Shown here piece after piece: positions 8,744 to 19,868 of a stretch of 64,000 bases of DNA. Each line of letters begins with the position of its first letter. The first letter of the stretch is position 1. The DNA lies in NCBI GenBank assembly GCA_964554105.1, contig CAZKNF010000005.1:37376-101375 (forward strand). The letters run 5' to 3'. A program made the position numbers and the translations under genes. The notes beneath the pieces are model-generated. The model was not told where the DNA came from. It worked only from the letters and a program-made list of their open reading frames with translations, and did not search any database. Origin of the DNA: CAZKNF01 sp964554105. GTDB lineage: Bacteria; Bacteroidota; Rhodothermia; Rhodothermales; VXPQ01.

Positions 8744-10576
8744 CTACGCCCCGGCTGCCTCCGTCTCCATCCGCATCCGAAACCGCTTGCGTTCGTTCAC
8801 GTCGAGGTGGCGCTTGCGCAGGCGGAAGGCGCTCGGAGTCACCTCGATCAGCTCGTCCTCGCGGATAAACTCGATCGCCTCCTCCAGCGACATTCGGCGC
8901 GGTGGAACCACCTTCTCGAATGCGTCCGAAGACGACGCACGCATATTGGTCAGCTTCTTCTCCTTCGTGATATTCACGTCGAGATCGGCGTCCCGACTGT
9001 TCTCGCCGACAATCATGCCCGAATAGACATCCTCGGTCGGAGACAGAAAGAGCTCGCCGCGCTCCTGAAGACTGACGATCGCATAACTCGTCGCCTTCCC
9101 GGTCCGATCAGCCACCAGGGCGCCGGTTCCGCGGTGCCTGATGTCACCGGCCCACGGCCTATACCCGTCGAACAGATGCGTGAGGATGCCTGTCCCTTTC
9201 GTGTCGGTTAAGAACTCCGTCCGATATCCCACGAGGCCGCGCGCCGGCAGCTCGAATTCGAGACGGACGCGCCCGGAGCCGTGGTTCACCATCTTCGTCA
9301 TCTGGCCCTTTCGGCCTCCCATCTTTTCTATCACGACACCCATGAACTCATCGGGCACGTCGATCAGCGTTCGCTCGTACGGCTCGTGCGTCTTGCCGTC
9401 TACGTCTTTTGTGATGACCTGCGGCATCCCCACCGCAAACTCGTATCCTTCACGACGCATCTGCTCGATGAGAATGGCCATCTGCAGCTCGCCACGTCCG
9501 TAAACCAGAAATCGGTCCGCCGATTCGGTATGCTCGAGTCTCATGGAAAGATTCGCCTCCATTTCCTTCTCGAGACGATCGCGCAGATTCCGTGACGTCA
9601 CGTACTGCCCCTCACGTCCGCTGAACGGCGAATCATTGATCCGAAACTCCATCGAGAGGGTCGGCTCGTCGACGTGCAGCGGAGTCAAAGGCTGCGGGTT
9701 CTCTGCGTCGGATATGCTCTCGCCCAGACCAATGCCGGCCACACCTGCGACGGCAATGATGTCGCCCGGACCGACTTCCTCGGTCTCGACGCGGTTCAGG
9801 CCTTCATACTCGAAGAGCGCGGTTATCTGGACGTTGTCGAATGAACCGTCCCGATGGCAGAGCGCCACACGCTGCTTGTTGCGCAGCGTACCCTGCATCA
9901 CACGCCCCACCGCTATCGGACCCAGAAAATTGTCGGGCTGCACGTTGGTGACGAGCATCTGGAGCGGCCCGGAAGCGTCGCCGGTCGGCGCCTCGACCGT
10001 AGATATGATCGATTCAAACAAAGGCTTTAGATCGGTCAGTTCACCGTCCGGCGTCGTGGTGCACTGCCCCTCAATAGCGATGGCATAGAGTACCGGAAAC
10101 TCGATCTGTTCTTCGTTTGCGTCGAGATCGATGAAAAGATCGTAGATCTCGTTGAGCACGTCGCTCGGCCGAGCGTCCTGCCGGTCGATCTTGTTGATCA
10201 CGACAATCGCCGGCAGCCCGAGCTGCAGCGCTTTCGACAGAACGAATCGCGTCTGTGGGAGCGGCCCCTCCGCCGCATCCACAAGAAGCATGATGCCGTC
10301 GACCATGCGCAGCGTGCGCTCAACCTCGCCGCCGAAGTCCGCGTGCCCCGGCGTATCGACGATGTTGATCTTCGTCGAATTGTAGAAAATCGCCGTGTTC
10401 TTTGCCATGATGGTGATGCCCTTCTCTCGCTCGAGATCCATCGAGTCCATCACGCGTTCCGCGACGTCTTCATTCGTGCGAAACGTACCGCTCTGCCATA
10501 GCATGGCGTCGACGAGGGTCGTCTTACCATGGTCGACGTGCGCCACGATCGCAATATTTCGTATATCTGTATTCAC
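8744..10576 (-). CDS. typA: Ribosome-associated GTPase TypA/BipA
   Basis: 610 aa using GTG at 10576, which places the start at NTDIRNIAIVAHVDHGKTT as in the family; an ATG 69 bases upstream would add an unlikely Arg/Pro-rich leader. EF-G-like translation GTPase. G1 AHVDHGKTT, G3 DTPGHADF and G4 NKID are visible, followed by domain II, the EF-G domain III/V-like part and the BipA-specific C-terminal domain. It binds the ribosome and affects stress adaptation and 50S assembly in other bacteria. Divergently placed from zwf. Confidence 0.95.
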   Translation of the reverse strand: MNTDIRNIAIVAHVDHGKTTLVDAMLWQSGTFRTNEDVAERVMDSMDLEREKGITIMAKNTAIFYNSTKINIVDTPGHADFGGEVERTLRMVDGIMLLVDAAEGPLPQTRFVLSKALQLGLPAIVVINKIDRQDARPSDVLNEIYDLFIDLDANEEQIEFPVLYAIAIEGQCTTTPDGELTDLKPLFESIISTVEAPTGDASGPLQMLVTNVQPDNFLGPIAVGRVMQGTLRNKQRVALCHRDGSFDNVQITALFEYEGLNRVETEEVGPGDIIAVAGVAGIGLGESISDAENPQPLTPLHVDEPTLSMEFRINDSPFSGREGQYVTSRNLRDRLEKEMEANLSMRLEHTESADRFLVYGRGELQMAILIEQMRREGYEFAVGMPQVITKDVDGKTHEPYERTLIDVPDEFMGVVIEKMGGRKGQMTKMVNHGSGRVRLEFELPARGLVGYRTEFLTDTKGTGILTHLFDGYRPWAGDIRHRGTGALVADRTGKATSYAIVSLQERGELFLSPTEDVYSGMIVGENSRDADLDVNITKEKKLTNMRASSSDAFEKVVPPRRMSLEEAIEFIREDELIEVTPSAFRLRKRHLDVNERKRFRMRMETEAAGA

Positions 10577-10919
10577 AATAGTTCGCTGCAAGGAGAAAAA
10601 ACGAGCCGCGGGCGGGAGCCGCGCACCCAGAGAATGGTGCCTCACGCCGCTAAATGAAGCCGGCGGCGCGGGGACCCCTCAATCCCGCTGCGGATCCGGA
10701 TGTTCCGAATGCACCACCTGAGAACGTCATCTCTGCTGAGAATCCTAATAGGGGCTGCCTCTAATAAGCTGCTCCCGCGAACGCCGCCAGAAGTACGACC
10801 GAACGCATACCTTCCCTGCGGATCAACGCGTAACTTGAGTTGATTTCATCAGCGATGCGCCTCTTCTCTCGGGCGGCAAGCACGCTTCTGAAACGCGATA
10901 AGCATAGTGAAATCAGACG
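10577..10919. other. Intergenic region between typA and zwf
   Basis: 343 bp between divergent genes, presumably holding both promoters. I see no clear sigma-70 boxes, repeat or small gene in it. Confidence 0.5.
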
Positions 10920-12377
10920 ATGACCAACCGCAAATTCGATCCGTACCTCTTCATCATCTTCGGCGCAAGCGGCGATCTGACGAGCCGCAAGCTCGTTCCC
11001 GCACTCTATCACCTCATGCGGCAATACGGCGAGCTTCGCTGCTGCCACCTCCTCGGCGTCGCCCGCAGCCCGCTGTCGGATGCGGATTTCCAGAGAGAGA
11101 TCCGCGAAGCACTCGCCGGCGCCGGATTTGCCGACGACGAGCTCGCCGCCTGGTGCGACGCAAACATTCACTATCAGTCCCTCGGTCCGCGCGGCGACGA
11201 TTACGAGGACCTGGCGCGCCGGATCACGCAACTCGAGAATGCTCACCAGCTCACTGGAAGCCGCGTATTCTACCTCGCACTGCCGCCAAAGGCCTTCCCC
11301 GGGACGATCGAAGCCATCGGCGAAACCGGACTCCACGAGAGCCGAGGCTGGACCCGACTCGTCATCGAGAAGCCATTCGGCCGGGATCTCGATTCCGCTG
11401 AGGAGCTGAACGCACTTGTACATCGCTATTTCGATGAGTCGCAGATCTTTAGGATCGACCACTATCTGGGCAAGGAGACGGTTCAAAATCTCCTCGTCTT
11501 CCGCTTTGCCAACGCACTCTTTGAAAGCGCCTGGCACCGCGGCCAGATCGAAGAAGTCGAAATCGCCGTCCACGAAAAGCTAGGCGTCGGTACGCGCGCC
11601 GGCTACTACGACGAGTCGGGCGCCCTCCGTGACATGATACAGAATCACCTCACGCAGCTGCTCTCACTCGTCGGTATGGAAGCGCCGACGCGATTCGACG
11701 CCGCATCGATCCGCCGCGAAAAGATCAAACTCCTCGAGTCCGTCGCTCCGATCAATCCGAAAGATGTCATCTTCGGCCAGTATCTCGATGGCAGTACCGA
11801 CGGCGAGCACGTGCCCGACTACCGAAATGAAAAGGGCGTCGCTCCTAATTCGAAGACGGAGACCTTCGTGCAGCTTCGCCTCCAAATCGCCAACTGGCGC
11901 TGGGAGGGCGTTCCGTTCATCCTTCGAACCGGAAAACGCATGCACGAGCAGCGGACGCAAATCGCCATTCGATTCAAACGTGCCCCCGTAGCAATCTTCC
12001 AACCGTTCGAGGCCACGTGCGACGTGCAGCCGAACGTGCTGGTCATCATGCTCCAGCCAAATGAAGGATTCGACCTCCGCTTCGAGGTCAAACAGCCGCG
12101 GATGCCCCTGCGGCTCGACACACAGACGCTCCGCTTCCGCTACAATGAAGCCTTCGAGCGCCTGCCCGACGCGTATGAAACGCTGCTTTTAGATATTCTT
12201 CAGGGGGACCAGACGCTGTTCGTCCATTCGGATGAAGTCCTCAACTCCTGGCGGCTTTACACGCCACTACTCGAGGCCGATATCCCGGTAGTTCCGTATC
12301 CTGCCGGAAGCGGAGGACCCGATGGCGCGGCGGAATCCATTGCCGAACCGTCGCGATCCGAAAACGCGGTGGTGTAA
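10920..12377 (+). CDS. zwf: Glucose-6-phosphate 1-dehydrogenase
   Basis: 485 aa, normal family length. The cofactor-binding motif GASGDLTSRK sits at residues 15-24, then EKPFGRD, and the substrate/catalytic motif RIDHYLGKE. It oxidises glucose 6-phosphate to 6-phosphogluconolactone with reduction of NADP+. The stop is three bases before the 6-phosphogluconolactonase start, giving a zwf-pgl operon for the first two steps of the oxidative pentose phosphate pathway. The C-terminal tail (about 25 residues after VVPYPAGS) is Ser/Glu/Ala-rich and not conserved. Confidence 0.97.
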   Translation: MTNRKFDPYLFIIFGASGDLTSRKLVPALYHLMRQYGELRCCHLLGVARSPLSDADFQREIREALAGAGFADDELAAWCDANIHYQSLGPRGDDYEDLARRITQLENAHQLTGSRVFYLALPPKAFPGTIEAIGETGLHESRGWTRLVIEKPFGRDLDSAEELNALVHRYFDESQIFRIDHYLGKETVQNLLVFRFANALFESAWHRGQIEEVEIAVHEKLGVGTRAGYYDESGALRDMIQNHLTQLLSLVGMEAPTRFDAASIRREKIKLLESVAPINPKDVIFGQYLDGSTDGEHVPDYRNEKGVAPNSKTETFVQLRLQIANWRWEGVPFILRTGKRMHEQRTQIAIRFKRAPVAIFQPFEATCDVQPNVLVIMLQPNEGFDLRFEVKQPRMPLRLDTQTLRFRYNEAFERLPDAYETLLLDILQGDQTLFVHSDEVLNSWRLYTPLLEADIPVVPYPAGSGGPDGAAESIAEPSRSENAVV

Positions 12378-12380
12378 ACG

Positions 12381-13109
12381 ATGCCGACCGACGCGCTTGT
12401 CCACGTATTTGATGATGCGGATCTGCTAAGCCGAGCCGCCGCAGACCTGCTCGAACGCGAGGCCCTCGCCGCCGTCGACGCACGCGGCCGGTTCTCCCTC
12501 GTGCTGTCCGGTGGATCGACACCCCGCCGCCTCTTCACCCTTCTCGCTGAAGACTACCGCAGCCGAATACCATGGCAAGACACCCATGTGTACTGGAGCG
12601 ACGAACGTTTCGTACCGCCGGATCATCCCGACTCGAATGTCGGGTCGGCCACGGAATCGCTGCTTTCGCACGTCCAGATTCCACCCGCACAGATTCACCG
12701 CATCCTAACCGACCTCGCCTCGCCCGCGGCCGCCGCAACAGCTTATGAGGCGCTCCTGCGCCGGCATTTTCCAGGGGACGCCCCCACATTCGACCTTGTT
12801 CTGCTCGGAATGGGACCTGACGGTCACACCGCCTCGCTTTTCCCCGGGCGGTCACTGGCTTCGGATCACTGGGTAGAGGCGGTCACCGGCCCTGAATATC
12901 GACCCCCTCGCGAGCGCATCACGCTGTCACTGAAGGCGATCAACGGCGCACGCACCATCGCATTTCTCGTGACCGGCAAAGAGAAGCACGGTGCCCTTCG
13001 CGCCGTCATCGACGCGCCGGAATCTCACCCGGACCTGCCTGCCGCACACATCCGACCCCGCGGCCGTGTCGAGTGGTTCGTAGATCGCCAAGCGCACGCG
13101 AGCGTCTGA
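12381..13109 (+). CDS. pgl: 6-phosphogluconolactonase (DevB/SOL type)
   Basis: 242 aa. Carries LSGGSTPRRLF near the N-terminus, DERFVPPDHPDSN (residues about 74-86) and LLGMGPDGHTASLFPG, all conserved in the NagB-like lactonase family. It hydrolyses 6-phosphogluconolactone made by the upstream zwf product. Three bases separate the two genes, so co-transcription is near certain. Faces nadE tail to tail. Confidence 0.95.
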   Translation: MPTDALVHVFDDADLLSRAAADLLEREALAAVDARGRFSLVLSGGSTPRRLFTLLAEDYRSRIPWQDTHVYWSDERFVPPDHPDSNVGSATESLLSHVQIPPAQIHRILTDLASPAAAATAYEALLRRHFPGDAPTFDLVLLGMGPDGHTASLFPGRSLASDHWVEAVTGPEYRPPRERITLSLKAINGARTIAFLVTGKEKHGALRAVIDAPESHPDLPAAHIRPRGRVEWFVDRQAHASV

Positions 13110-13151
13110 ATTTGCGCCTGAAATCTGCGAGACTCCAAATCCTACCGCCAG

Positions 13152-13167
13152 GCGTACTTTCGTACGC
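13152..13167. terminator. Hairpin between convergent pgl and nadE
   Basis: GCGTAC-TTTC-GTACGC forms a perfect 6-bp stem with a tetraloop between two converging genes. No U-tract follows on either strand, so intrinsic termination is only possible. Confidence 0.3.
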
Positions 13168-13220
13168 AGCAATAAGCCCTGCGGGGCGCAAGGCAGAAAT
13201 GCGGAATCATTAACGACGAT

Positions 13221-15278
<2,058 letters not shown>

Positions 15279-15404
15279 GAACAGGTCGAATTTGATGGTA
15301 GACCGTTCGAAAGATACGAGCCTCGCGATTAGAGGTGTGGATCGGCCCCAGCACCACCGGCTGCATGCATCTTTTGCATCGGGCGCCCCGCGTTCCGGTG
15401 CATT

Positions 15405-16439
15405 TCAGTCGAGGCCGTGCCAGATGCCGGACAGGTACATCGCACCCAGCGCACGATCGTAGAGCCCGTAGCCCGGTCGCCCCTTCTCGCCCCAGATCAT
15501 CCGCCCGTGGTCCGGACGCATCGGCCCCTCGTAGCCGCCCTCCTTCAGTGCCTTCAGCACGGCCTTTAGATCCACGTCACCCGCCGGATGGGTGCTCTCG
15601 TAAAAAGCCTCCGCTCCGGTCGAGGTCACGTTTCTTCCGTGCACGAAATGGATGCGTCCCCGGTCTCCGATCCTGCGGGTTGTAAGCGGTAGCCGCCGCG
15701 CCTCGAGCGGGTCCGCGCCGAGCGATCCCGTACACAGTGTGATGCCGTTCGCCGGATCATCCACCAGGTCGATCACACGCTCGAGCGCATCGCCGTCGGT
15801 GATGATCCGCGGCAGACCCGCCACAGGCCACGGAGGATCGTCTGGATGCAGCGCCAGACGAACGCCGGCCGATCCCGCCTCGGGCGCAGCACGCTCGAGA
15901 AAATACCCGAGATTGTCCCAAAGCATTTCGTCGTCTACGTCCGAATACGCGGCCCGCAGCGCTGCGAGCTCCTGACCCGTATACGCCGCAGCCCAGCCGG
16001 GAAGCTCTCCCGTGCCGTCGGAAAAGTCGATCCGTTCCAGCTCCTCGCGACCAAAGCTGAGCGTGGTCGATCCGTCCGGCATCCGAGCGGCAAGATCCGT
16101 ACGCAGCCAGTCAAATACAGGCATAAAATTATAGCAAACCACCGGAATCCCGGCTTCACCCACCACACGCACACTCTCGATAAACCGGTCAATCAACTCG
16201 TCGCGATCCGGCTTCCCGAGCTTAATGTGTTCGTGTACCGGAATGCTTTCGATGACCGACAGCTCGAGGCCCGCGCGCGCGATCTGCTCAACCAACGCAT
16301 CCACGCCGTCTCGCGTCCACAACTCACCGGGCGGCACGTCGTAAAGGGCGCATACGATTCCGTCCACGCCTGGAATCTGTCGGATATGCTCGAGCGGGAC
16401 GGAGTCAACCGATCCGTACCACCGGAATGTCATGTGCAT
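15405..16439 (-). CDS. uxuA: Mannonate dehydratase
   Basis: 344 aa from ATG at 16439 (MHMTFRWYG), the usual N-terminus of the family; a longer frame reaching 16532 would translate a tandem repeat and is rejected. UxuA dehydrates D-mannonate to 2-keto-3-deoxygluconate in hexuronate breakdown. Visible family motifs include FRWYG, ALYDVPPGE, LHPDDPPWP and FVHGRNV, with metal-binding His/Asp/Cys residues in the TIM barrel (ITLCTGSLG). The next enzyme of the pathway, KDG kinase, is encoded about 17 kb away at 33290-34321. Confidence 0.93.
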   Translation of the reverse strand: MHMTFRWYGSVDSVPLEHIRQIPGVDGIVCALYDVPPGELWTRDGVDALVEQIARAGLELSVIESIPVHEHIKLGKPDRDELIDRFIESVRVVGEAGIPVVCYNFMPVFDWLRTDLAARMPDGSTTLSFGREELERIDFSDGTGELPGWAAAYTGQELAALRAAYSDVDDEMLWDNLGYFLERAAPEAGSAGVRLALHPDDPPWPVAGLPRIITDGDALERVIDLVDDPANGITLCTGSLGADPLEARRLPLTTRRIGDRGRIHFVHGRNVTSTGAEAFYESTHPAGDVDLKAVLKALKEGGYEGPMRPDHGRMIWGEKGRPGYGLYDRALGAMYLSGIWHGLD

Positions 16440-16464
16440 GATGTTTCGAACGGATGATACCGAG

Positions 16465-16506
16465 TTTAGCCGACCTGCAGCCTCGTTTAGCCGACCTGCA
16501 GCCTCG
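16465..16506. repeat. 21-bp tandem duplication upstream of uxuA
   Basis: TTTAGCCGACCTGCAGCCTCG occurs twice in direct succession (16465-16485, 16486-16506), 26 bases upstream of the chosen uxuA start. It is a perfect duplication in the 5' region. Confidence 0.9.
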
Positions 16507-16638
16507 CCGCGAGCGGCCAGTGTATGATACAAGATTGCACACGTCTCTGTCGACGGTGGCCCGTACCTTCCCTACGAATGATCGGCAGAAATCGTAGCTT
16601 ACGTGGGACGAGTCCACGACCAGCAGAGAGACTATAGT

Positions 16639-17241
16639 TTGAACGTTCATTCGACTCATGCCATCCCAGATGCCCCGCGGTGCGAGTGGCCCGGGGATGA
16701 TGAACTAATGATCGCGTATCACGACCGAGAGTGGGGCGTGCCCGTTCACGATGACCGCGTCCATTTCGAGTACATCATTCTGGATGGAGCCCAGGCGGGG
16801 CTTAGCTGGAAGACGATTCTCCACAAACGACCGGGCTATCGCAATGCATTCGCGAACTTCGATGCCGAGATCGTCGCACGATATGATGACAGCAAGATCG
16901 AGCAGCTGCGTCAGGATAGCTCGATCGTTCGCAACAGATTGAAGATCGCAGGGGCTGTGAAGAACGCCCGCGCGTTTCTGGACGTGCAGGACGAATTCGG
17001 CAGCTTTGATGCGTACATCTGGCAGTTCGTCGATGGCCGCCCGGTCCACAACACATGGACGGACAGCACGAGCATACCAGCGCAGACGGACGTGGCACGC
17101 ACGATGAGCAAGGACCTGAAGAAGCGCGGCTTCACATTCGTCGGCCCGACGATATGCTACGCCTACATGCAGGCCGCGGGAATGGTCAACGACCATGTCG
17201 TGAGCTGCTTCCGGTACGCGGAGCTGAAGCAAACCGCATGA
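16639..17241 (+). CDS. tag: DNA-3-methyladenine glycosylase I
   Basis: 200 aa from TTG at 16639, preceded by AGAGAG; a GTG at 16603 in frame would add 12 residues but has no ribosome site. HhH-superfamily Tag removes 3-methyladenine from DNA. Family motifs: RCEWPG near the N-terminus (Cys of the zinc site), YHDREWGVPVHDD, EYIILDGAQAGLSW, and the C-terminal VGPTICYAYMQAAGMVNDH...CFRY that supplies the remaining zinc ligands. A single gene between uxuA and the end of the hydrogenase operon. Confidence 0.92.
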   Translation: MNVHSTHAIPDAPRCEWPGDDELMIAYHDREWGVPVHDDRVHFEYIILDGAQAGLSWKTILHKRPGYRNAFANFDAEIVARYDDSKIEQLRQDSSIVRNRLKIAGAVKNARAFLDVQDEFGSFDAYIWQFVDGRPVHNTWTDSTSIPAQTDVARTMSKDLKKRGFTFVGPTICYAYMQAAGMVNDHVVSCFRYAELKQTA

Positions 17242-17249
17242 AGTCCGGT

Positions 17250-18308
17250 TTAACAGATGCGGGGTAGCGGATCTCCCACCAGCATGTCGACGATGCGCGT
17301 GCCTCCGTAGCTGCTCACACAGATCACCGAGCCGGCAGGCTTCTCTCGCACATCGCCGATGATCACAGCCTCCGCACCTCCCGGCGATTCGCGAAGCGCG
17401 CGCAATGCCTCATCCGCCTCGTCGGCCGCGATGATGGCGAGAAACTGTCCCTCGTTTGCGATGTGCAGGGGATCCAGCCCCAGGATCTCACATGCACCGC
17501 GTACCTCCTGCCGCAGCGGAATGGTCTCTTCGAGCAGGCGAATCCCGAGCCGCGTGTCGCGCGCCAGTTCGTTTAGCGCCGATGCTACGCCGCCGCGCGT
17601 CGGGTCGCGCATCCACCTGATACCCGTCGGCACGGCCTCGATCAGAGCCTTCACCATGGGCCACACAGCGCGCGTGTCGGATGCGAGATCCGCCTCCAGA
17701 TCCAGCTCGCCGCGGGCGAGTAAAATTGTGATGCCGTGATCGCCGATAGGCCCGGACAGCAAAACTTGATCACCCGGACGCACCATCGACGCGTCTAAAA
17801 CCGTTCGCTCATCCACTAACCCGAATCCGGCCGTCGTCACATACATCCCGTCGGCCTTCCCGTGCTCGACGACCTTCGTGTCGCCGCCGACCACGTCGAC
17901 ATCCGCCCTGCCTGCCGCCGAGGCGATCGCCTCGAGCTCCGCCTGGAGAACATCCGACGGCATCCCAGCCTCGATGATGAGCGTCGCCAGCAGCGCGATC
18001 GGCCGCGCACCGGCAACTGCCAGGTCGTTGATCGTACCGTTTACCGCAAGCTCTCCGATGGAACCCCCCGGAAATCGCAGTGGATTCACGACAAAGCTGT
18101 CCGCCGTCAGCGCCAGTCGCATATTCCCGAGATCCACCACAGCCGAGTCATCCAGATGCGCGAGCACATCATTCTTCAGCAGCGGCGCGATCAGTCCCTC
18201 GACCAGGCGGCGCGTCGCCTTCCCCCCTGCACCGTGCGACATTTCGATCTGCGGATCGGTAAATCGGATCTTCTGCCCGTTTCGTCGATGTTTGGCAATC
18301 GGCTGCAT
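17250..18308 (-). CDS. hypE: [NiFe]-hydrogenase maturation protein HypE
   Basis: 352 aa. HypE dehydrates the HypF-delivered carbamoyl group on its C-terminal cysteine to a thiocyanate, the source of the CN ligands of the active-site iron. The sequence ends in PRIC, the exact conserved C-terminal Cys motif. The PurM-like ATP-binding fold is seen in HGAGGK, DDSAVVDLGN, VGGDTKVVEHG and RDPTRGGVA. Last gene of the 12-gene minus-strand hydrogenase operon, four bases after the hypD stop. Confidence 0.97.
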   Translation of the reverse strand: MQPIAKHRRNGQKIRFTDPQIEMSHGAGGKATRRLVEGLIAPLLKNDVLAHLDDSAVVDLGNMRLALTADSFVVNPLRFPGGSIGELAVNGTINDLAVAGARPIALLATLIIEAGMPSDVLQAELEAIASAAGRADVDVVGGDTKVVEHGKADGMYVTTAGFGLVDERTVLDASMVRPGDQVLLSGPIGDHGITILLARGELDLEADLASDTRAVWPMVKALIEAVPTGIRWMRDPTRGGVASALNELARDTRLGIRLLEETIPLRQEVRGACEILGLDPLHIANEGQFLAIIAADEADEALRALRESPGGAEAVIIGDVREKPAGSVICVSSYGGTRIVDMLVGDPLPRIC

Positions 18309-18312
18309 ACAA

Positions 18313-19437
18313 TCAGGTCGTCTCTAGAATGTCGAGTTCCTCGATTCGGTGCACGTACTGATACTGAGCCGCACAAGCACCCTCCGACGAGACCATCAGC
18401 GCCCCTATTGGATGCTCGGGTGTGCACTCGCGCCCGAACAGCTTGCATTGATTCGGCTTGAGTACACCCTTCAACACCTCGCCGCACTGCGCAGCTTTCG
18501 GATCCGTCACGCGCACGCCCGGCACGGTGAAACGCTTCTCAGCATCCCACTCTGCATAGTCTGCCGATAATTTCAGCGCCGACTGCGAAATGAATCCGAG
18601 TCCACGCCACTCGAAATACGGCCTGAGCTCAAACACTTCCGCCATCGTTCGAAGCGCCGGCCTGTTGCCCTCCCACGGGACGACGCGTGCATACTGATTC
18701 TCCACCGCAGCGCTCCCGTCGTTGAGCTGGCGAAGAATCATCACGATCGACTGCAGAAGATCGAGCGGCTCGAAGCCGGACACGACCACCGGCTTGTCGT
18801 AATCCCGCGCGATGAACTCGTATGGCCGACAGCCGATCACGGTCGAGACGTGACCCGGCCCGATAAATGCATCCAGGCGCATGTCGGGCGACTCGAGAAT
18901 CGCTTTGATTGCCGGGATGATGGTGACGTGATTGCAGAAGACGCTGAAATTCTCCACACCTTTCGCTTTCGCCTGCATCAACGTGAGGGCGGTCGAAGGT
19001 GCCGTCGTCTCGAACCCGATCGCGAAAAAATAGACGTCGAGCTCCGGATTTCTCTCCGCAAGCTTGAGCGCATCCAGAGGTGAATACACCATGCGGACGT
19101 CCATTCCGCGCGCCTTGTACTCGAGGGGACTTCCCTTCGAACCGGGAACGCGCATCATGTCGCCAAACGAGGTGAACACGACGCCCGGCCGCTCGGCAAT
19201 GGTGAGCCCGTCGTCTATTCGACCCATCGGCAGCACGCAGACCGGACATCCCGGACCGTGAACGAGCTCGATGTTTTCGGGGAGAAGGTCTTTCAATCCG
19301 TACCGGTAGATCGAGTGCGTATGGCCGCCGCACACCTCCATGATTCGGTAGTGATGATTCGGATCGGCCAGGTGGCGAATCTCGCGCGCCGCACCTTTTA
19401 TCAGCTCTCCATCCCGAAATTCGTCGACGTATTTCAT
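18313..19437 (-). CDS. hypD: [NiFe]-hydrogenase maturation protein HypD
   Basis: 374 aa. HypD with HypC is the scaffold on which Fe(CN)2CO is assembled; it carries a [4Fe-4S] cluster. Visible: the CGGHTHSIYRYG motif, HGPGCPVCVLP, GFETTAPSTA, FIGPGHVSTVIG, and C-terminal cysteines in DPKAAQCGEVLKG...CKLFGREC...CTPEHPIGALMVSSEGACAAQ. Thirteen bases separate it from hypC. Confidence 0.97.
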   Translation of the reverse strand: MKYVDEFRDGELIKGAAREIRHLADPNHHYRIMEVCGGHTHSIYRYGLKDLLPENIELVHGPGCPVCVLPMGRIDDGLTIAERPGVVFTSFGDMMRVPGSKGSPLEYKARGMDVRMVYSPLDALKLAERNPELDVYFFAIGFETTAPSTALTLMQAKAKGVENFSVFCNHVTIIPAIKAILESPDMRLDAFIGPGHVSTVIGCRPYEFIARDYDKPVVVSGFEPLDLLQSIVMILRQLNDGSAAVENQYARVVPWEGNRPALRTMAEVFELRPYFEWRGLGFISQSALKLSADYAEWDAEKRFTVPGVRVTDPKAAQCGEVLKGVLKPNQCKLFGRECTPEHPIGALMVSSEGACAAQYQYVHRIEELDILETT

Positions 19438-19450
19438 AATTCACGGTCAT

Positions 19451-19732
19451 TCATAACGCTTCTTGACCCCCGGAATTGTATCCGCGCCACTCCTCCATGG
19501 CGGCATCGCCCTCGCCCAGCATCGTCAACAGCCGGATCTGCTCTTCGGCTTGATCGGCGCTGATTTTGCTCATCGCAAATCCAACATGGATGAGGACCCA
19601 GTCCCCGGTATCCAGCGACTCGTCCTGAAGAAGATCGACATTGACACGTCGGCGCACGTTCGCCACCTCGACGGTCGCAAAGTGGCGGTCTTCTTCCATG
19701 CTCTTAATTCGGCCCGGAATGGCTAAACACAT
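19451..19732 (-). CDS. hypC: Hydrogenase assembly chaperone HypC/HupF
   Basis: 93 aa. Starts MCLAIPG with the essential N-terminal Cys2 that contacts the hydrogenase precursor and HypD. An OB-fold body follows with GDWVLIHVGFAMSKI. The acidic C-terminal tail is about ten residues longer than the shortest HypC proteins. It lies seven bases after the 37-aa peptide gene. Confidence 0.96.
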   Translation of the reverse strand: MCLAIPGRIKSMEEDRHFATVEVANVRRRVNVDLLQDESLDTGDWVLIHVGFAMSKISADQAEEQIRLLTMLGEGDAAMEEWRGYNSGGQEAL

Positions 19733-19739
19733 GAGTGAT

Positions 19740-19853
19740 CTACATCCTCCTCATTCGCAAGTAGCGCCGCATCTGTGGAAGTGACGTAAACAACGCCGTA
19801 CCGATCGCTACGACCGGCAGCGCTGCAAGAATCCAAATTTTGATATGTTTCAT
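19740..19853 (-). CDS. 37-aa single-span membrane peptide of the hydrogenase operon (DUF6893-like)
   Basis: Short frame in the 136-bp space between the maturation protease and hypC. It reads MKHIKIWILAALPVVAIG then TALFTSLPQMRRYLRMRRM. It has one hydrophobic helix (residues about 5-25) followed by a strongly basic tail, so an N-out/C-in tail-anchored topology is expected by the positive-inside rule. It resembles the tiny DUF6893 proteins encoded in actinobacterial group 1h hydrogenase clusters; that link is from memory and not checked. Spacing to hypC is seven bases, consistent with translation in the operon. A membrane tether or electron-transfer accessory for the otherwise soluble hydrogenase is one possibility. 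Confidence 0.7.
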   Translation of the reverse strand: MKHIKIWILAALPVVAIGTALFTSLPQMRRYLRMRRM

Positions 19854-19868
19854 TGTCCCGCTCTCGAT

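Noticed and set aside
16440..16532. Extended uxuA N-terminus with a repeated AAGRLN
   Set aside because: It is translation of the 21-bp tandem repeat; the family starts at M-x-MTFRWYG.
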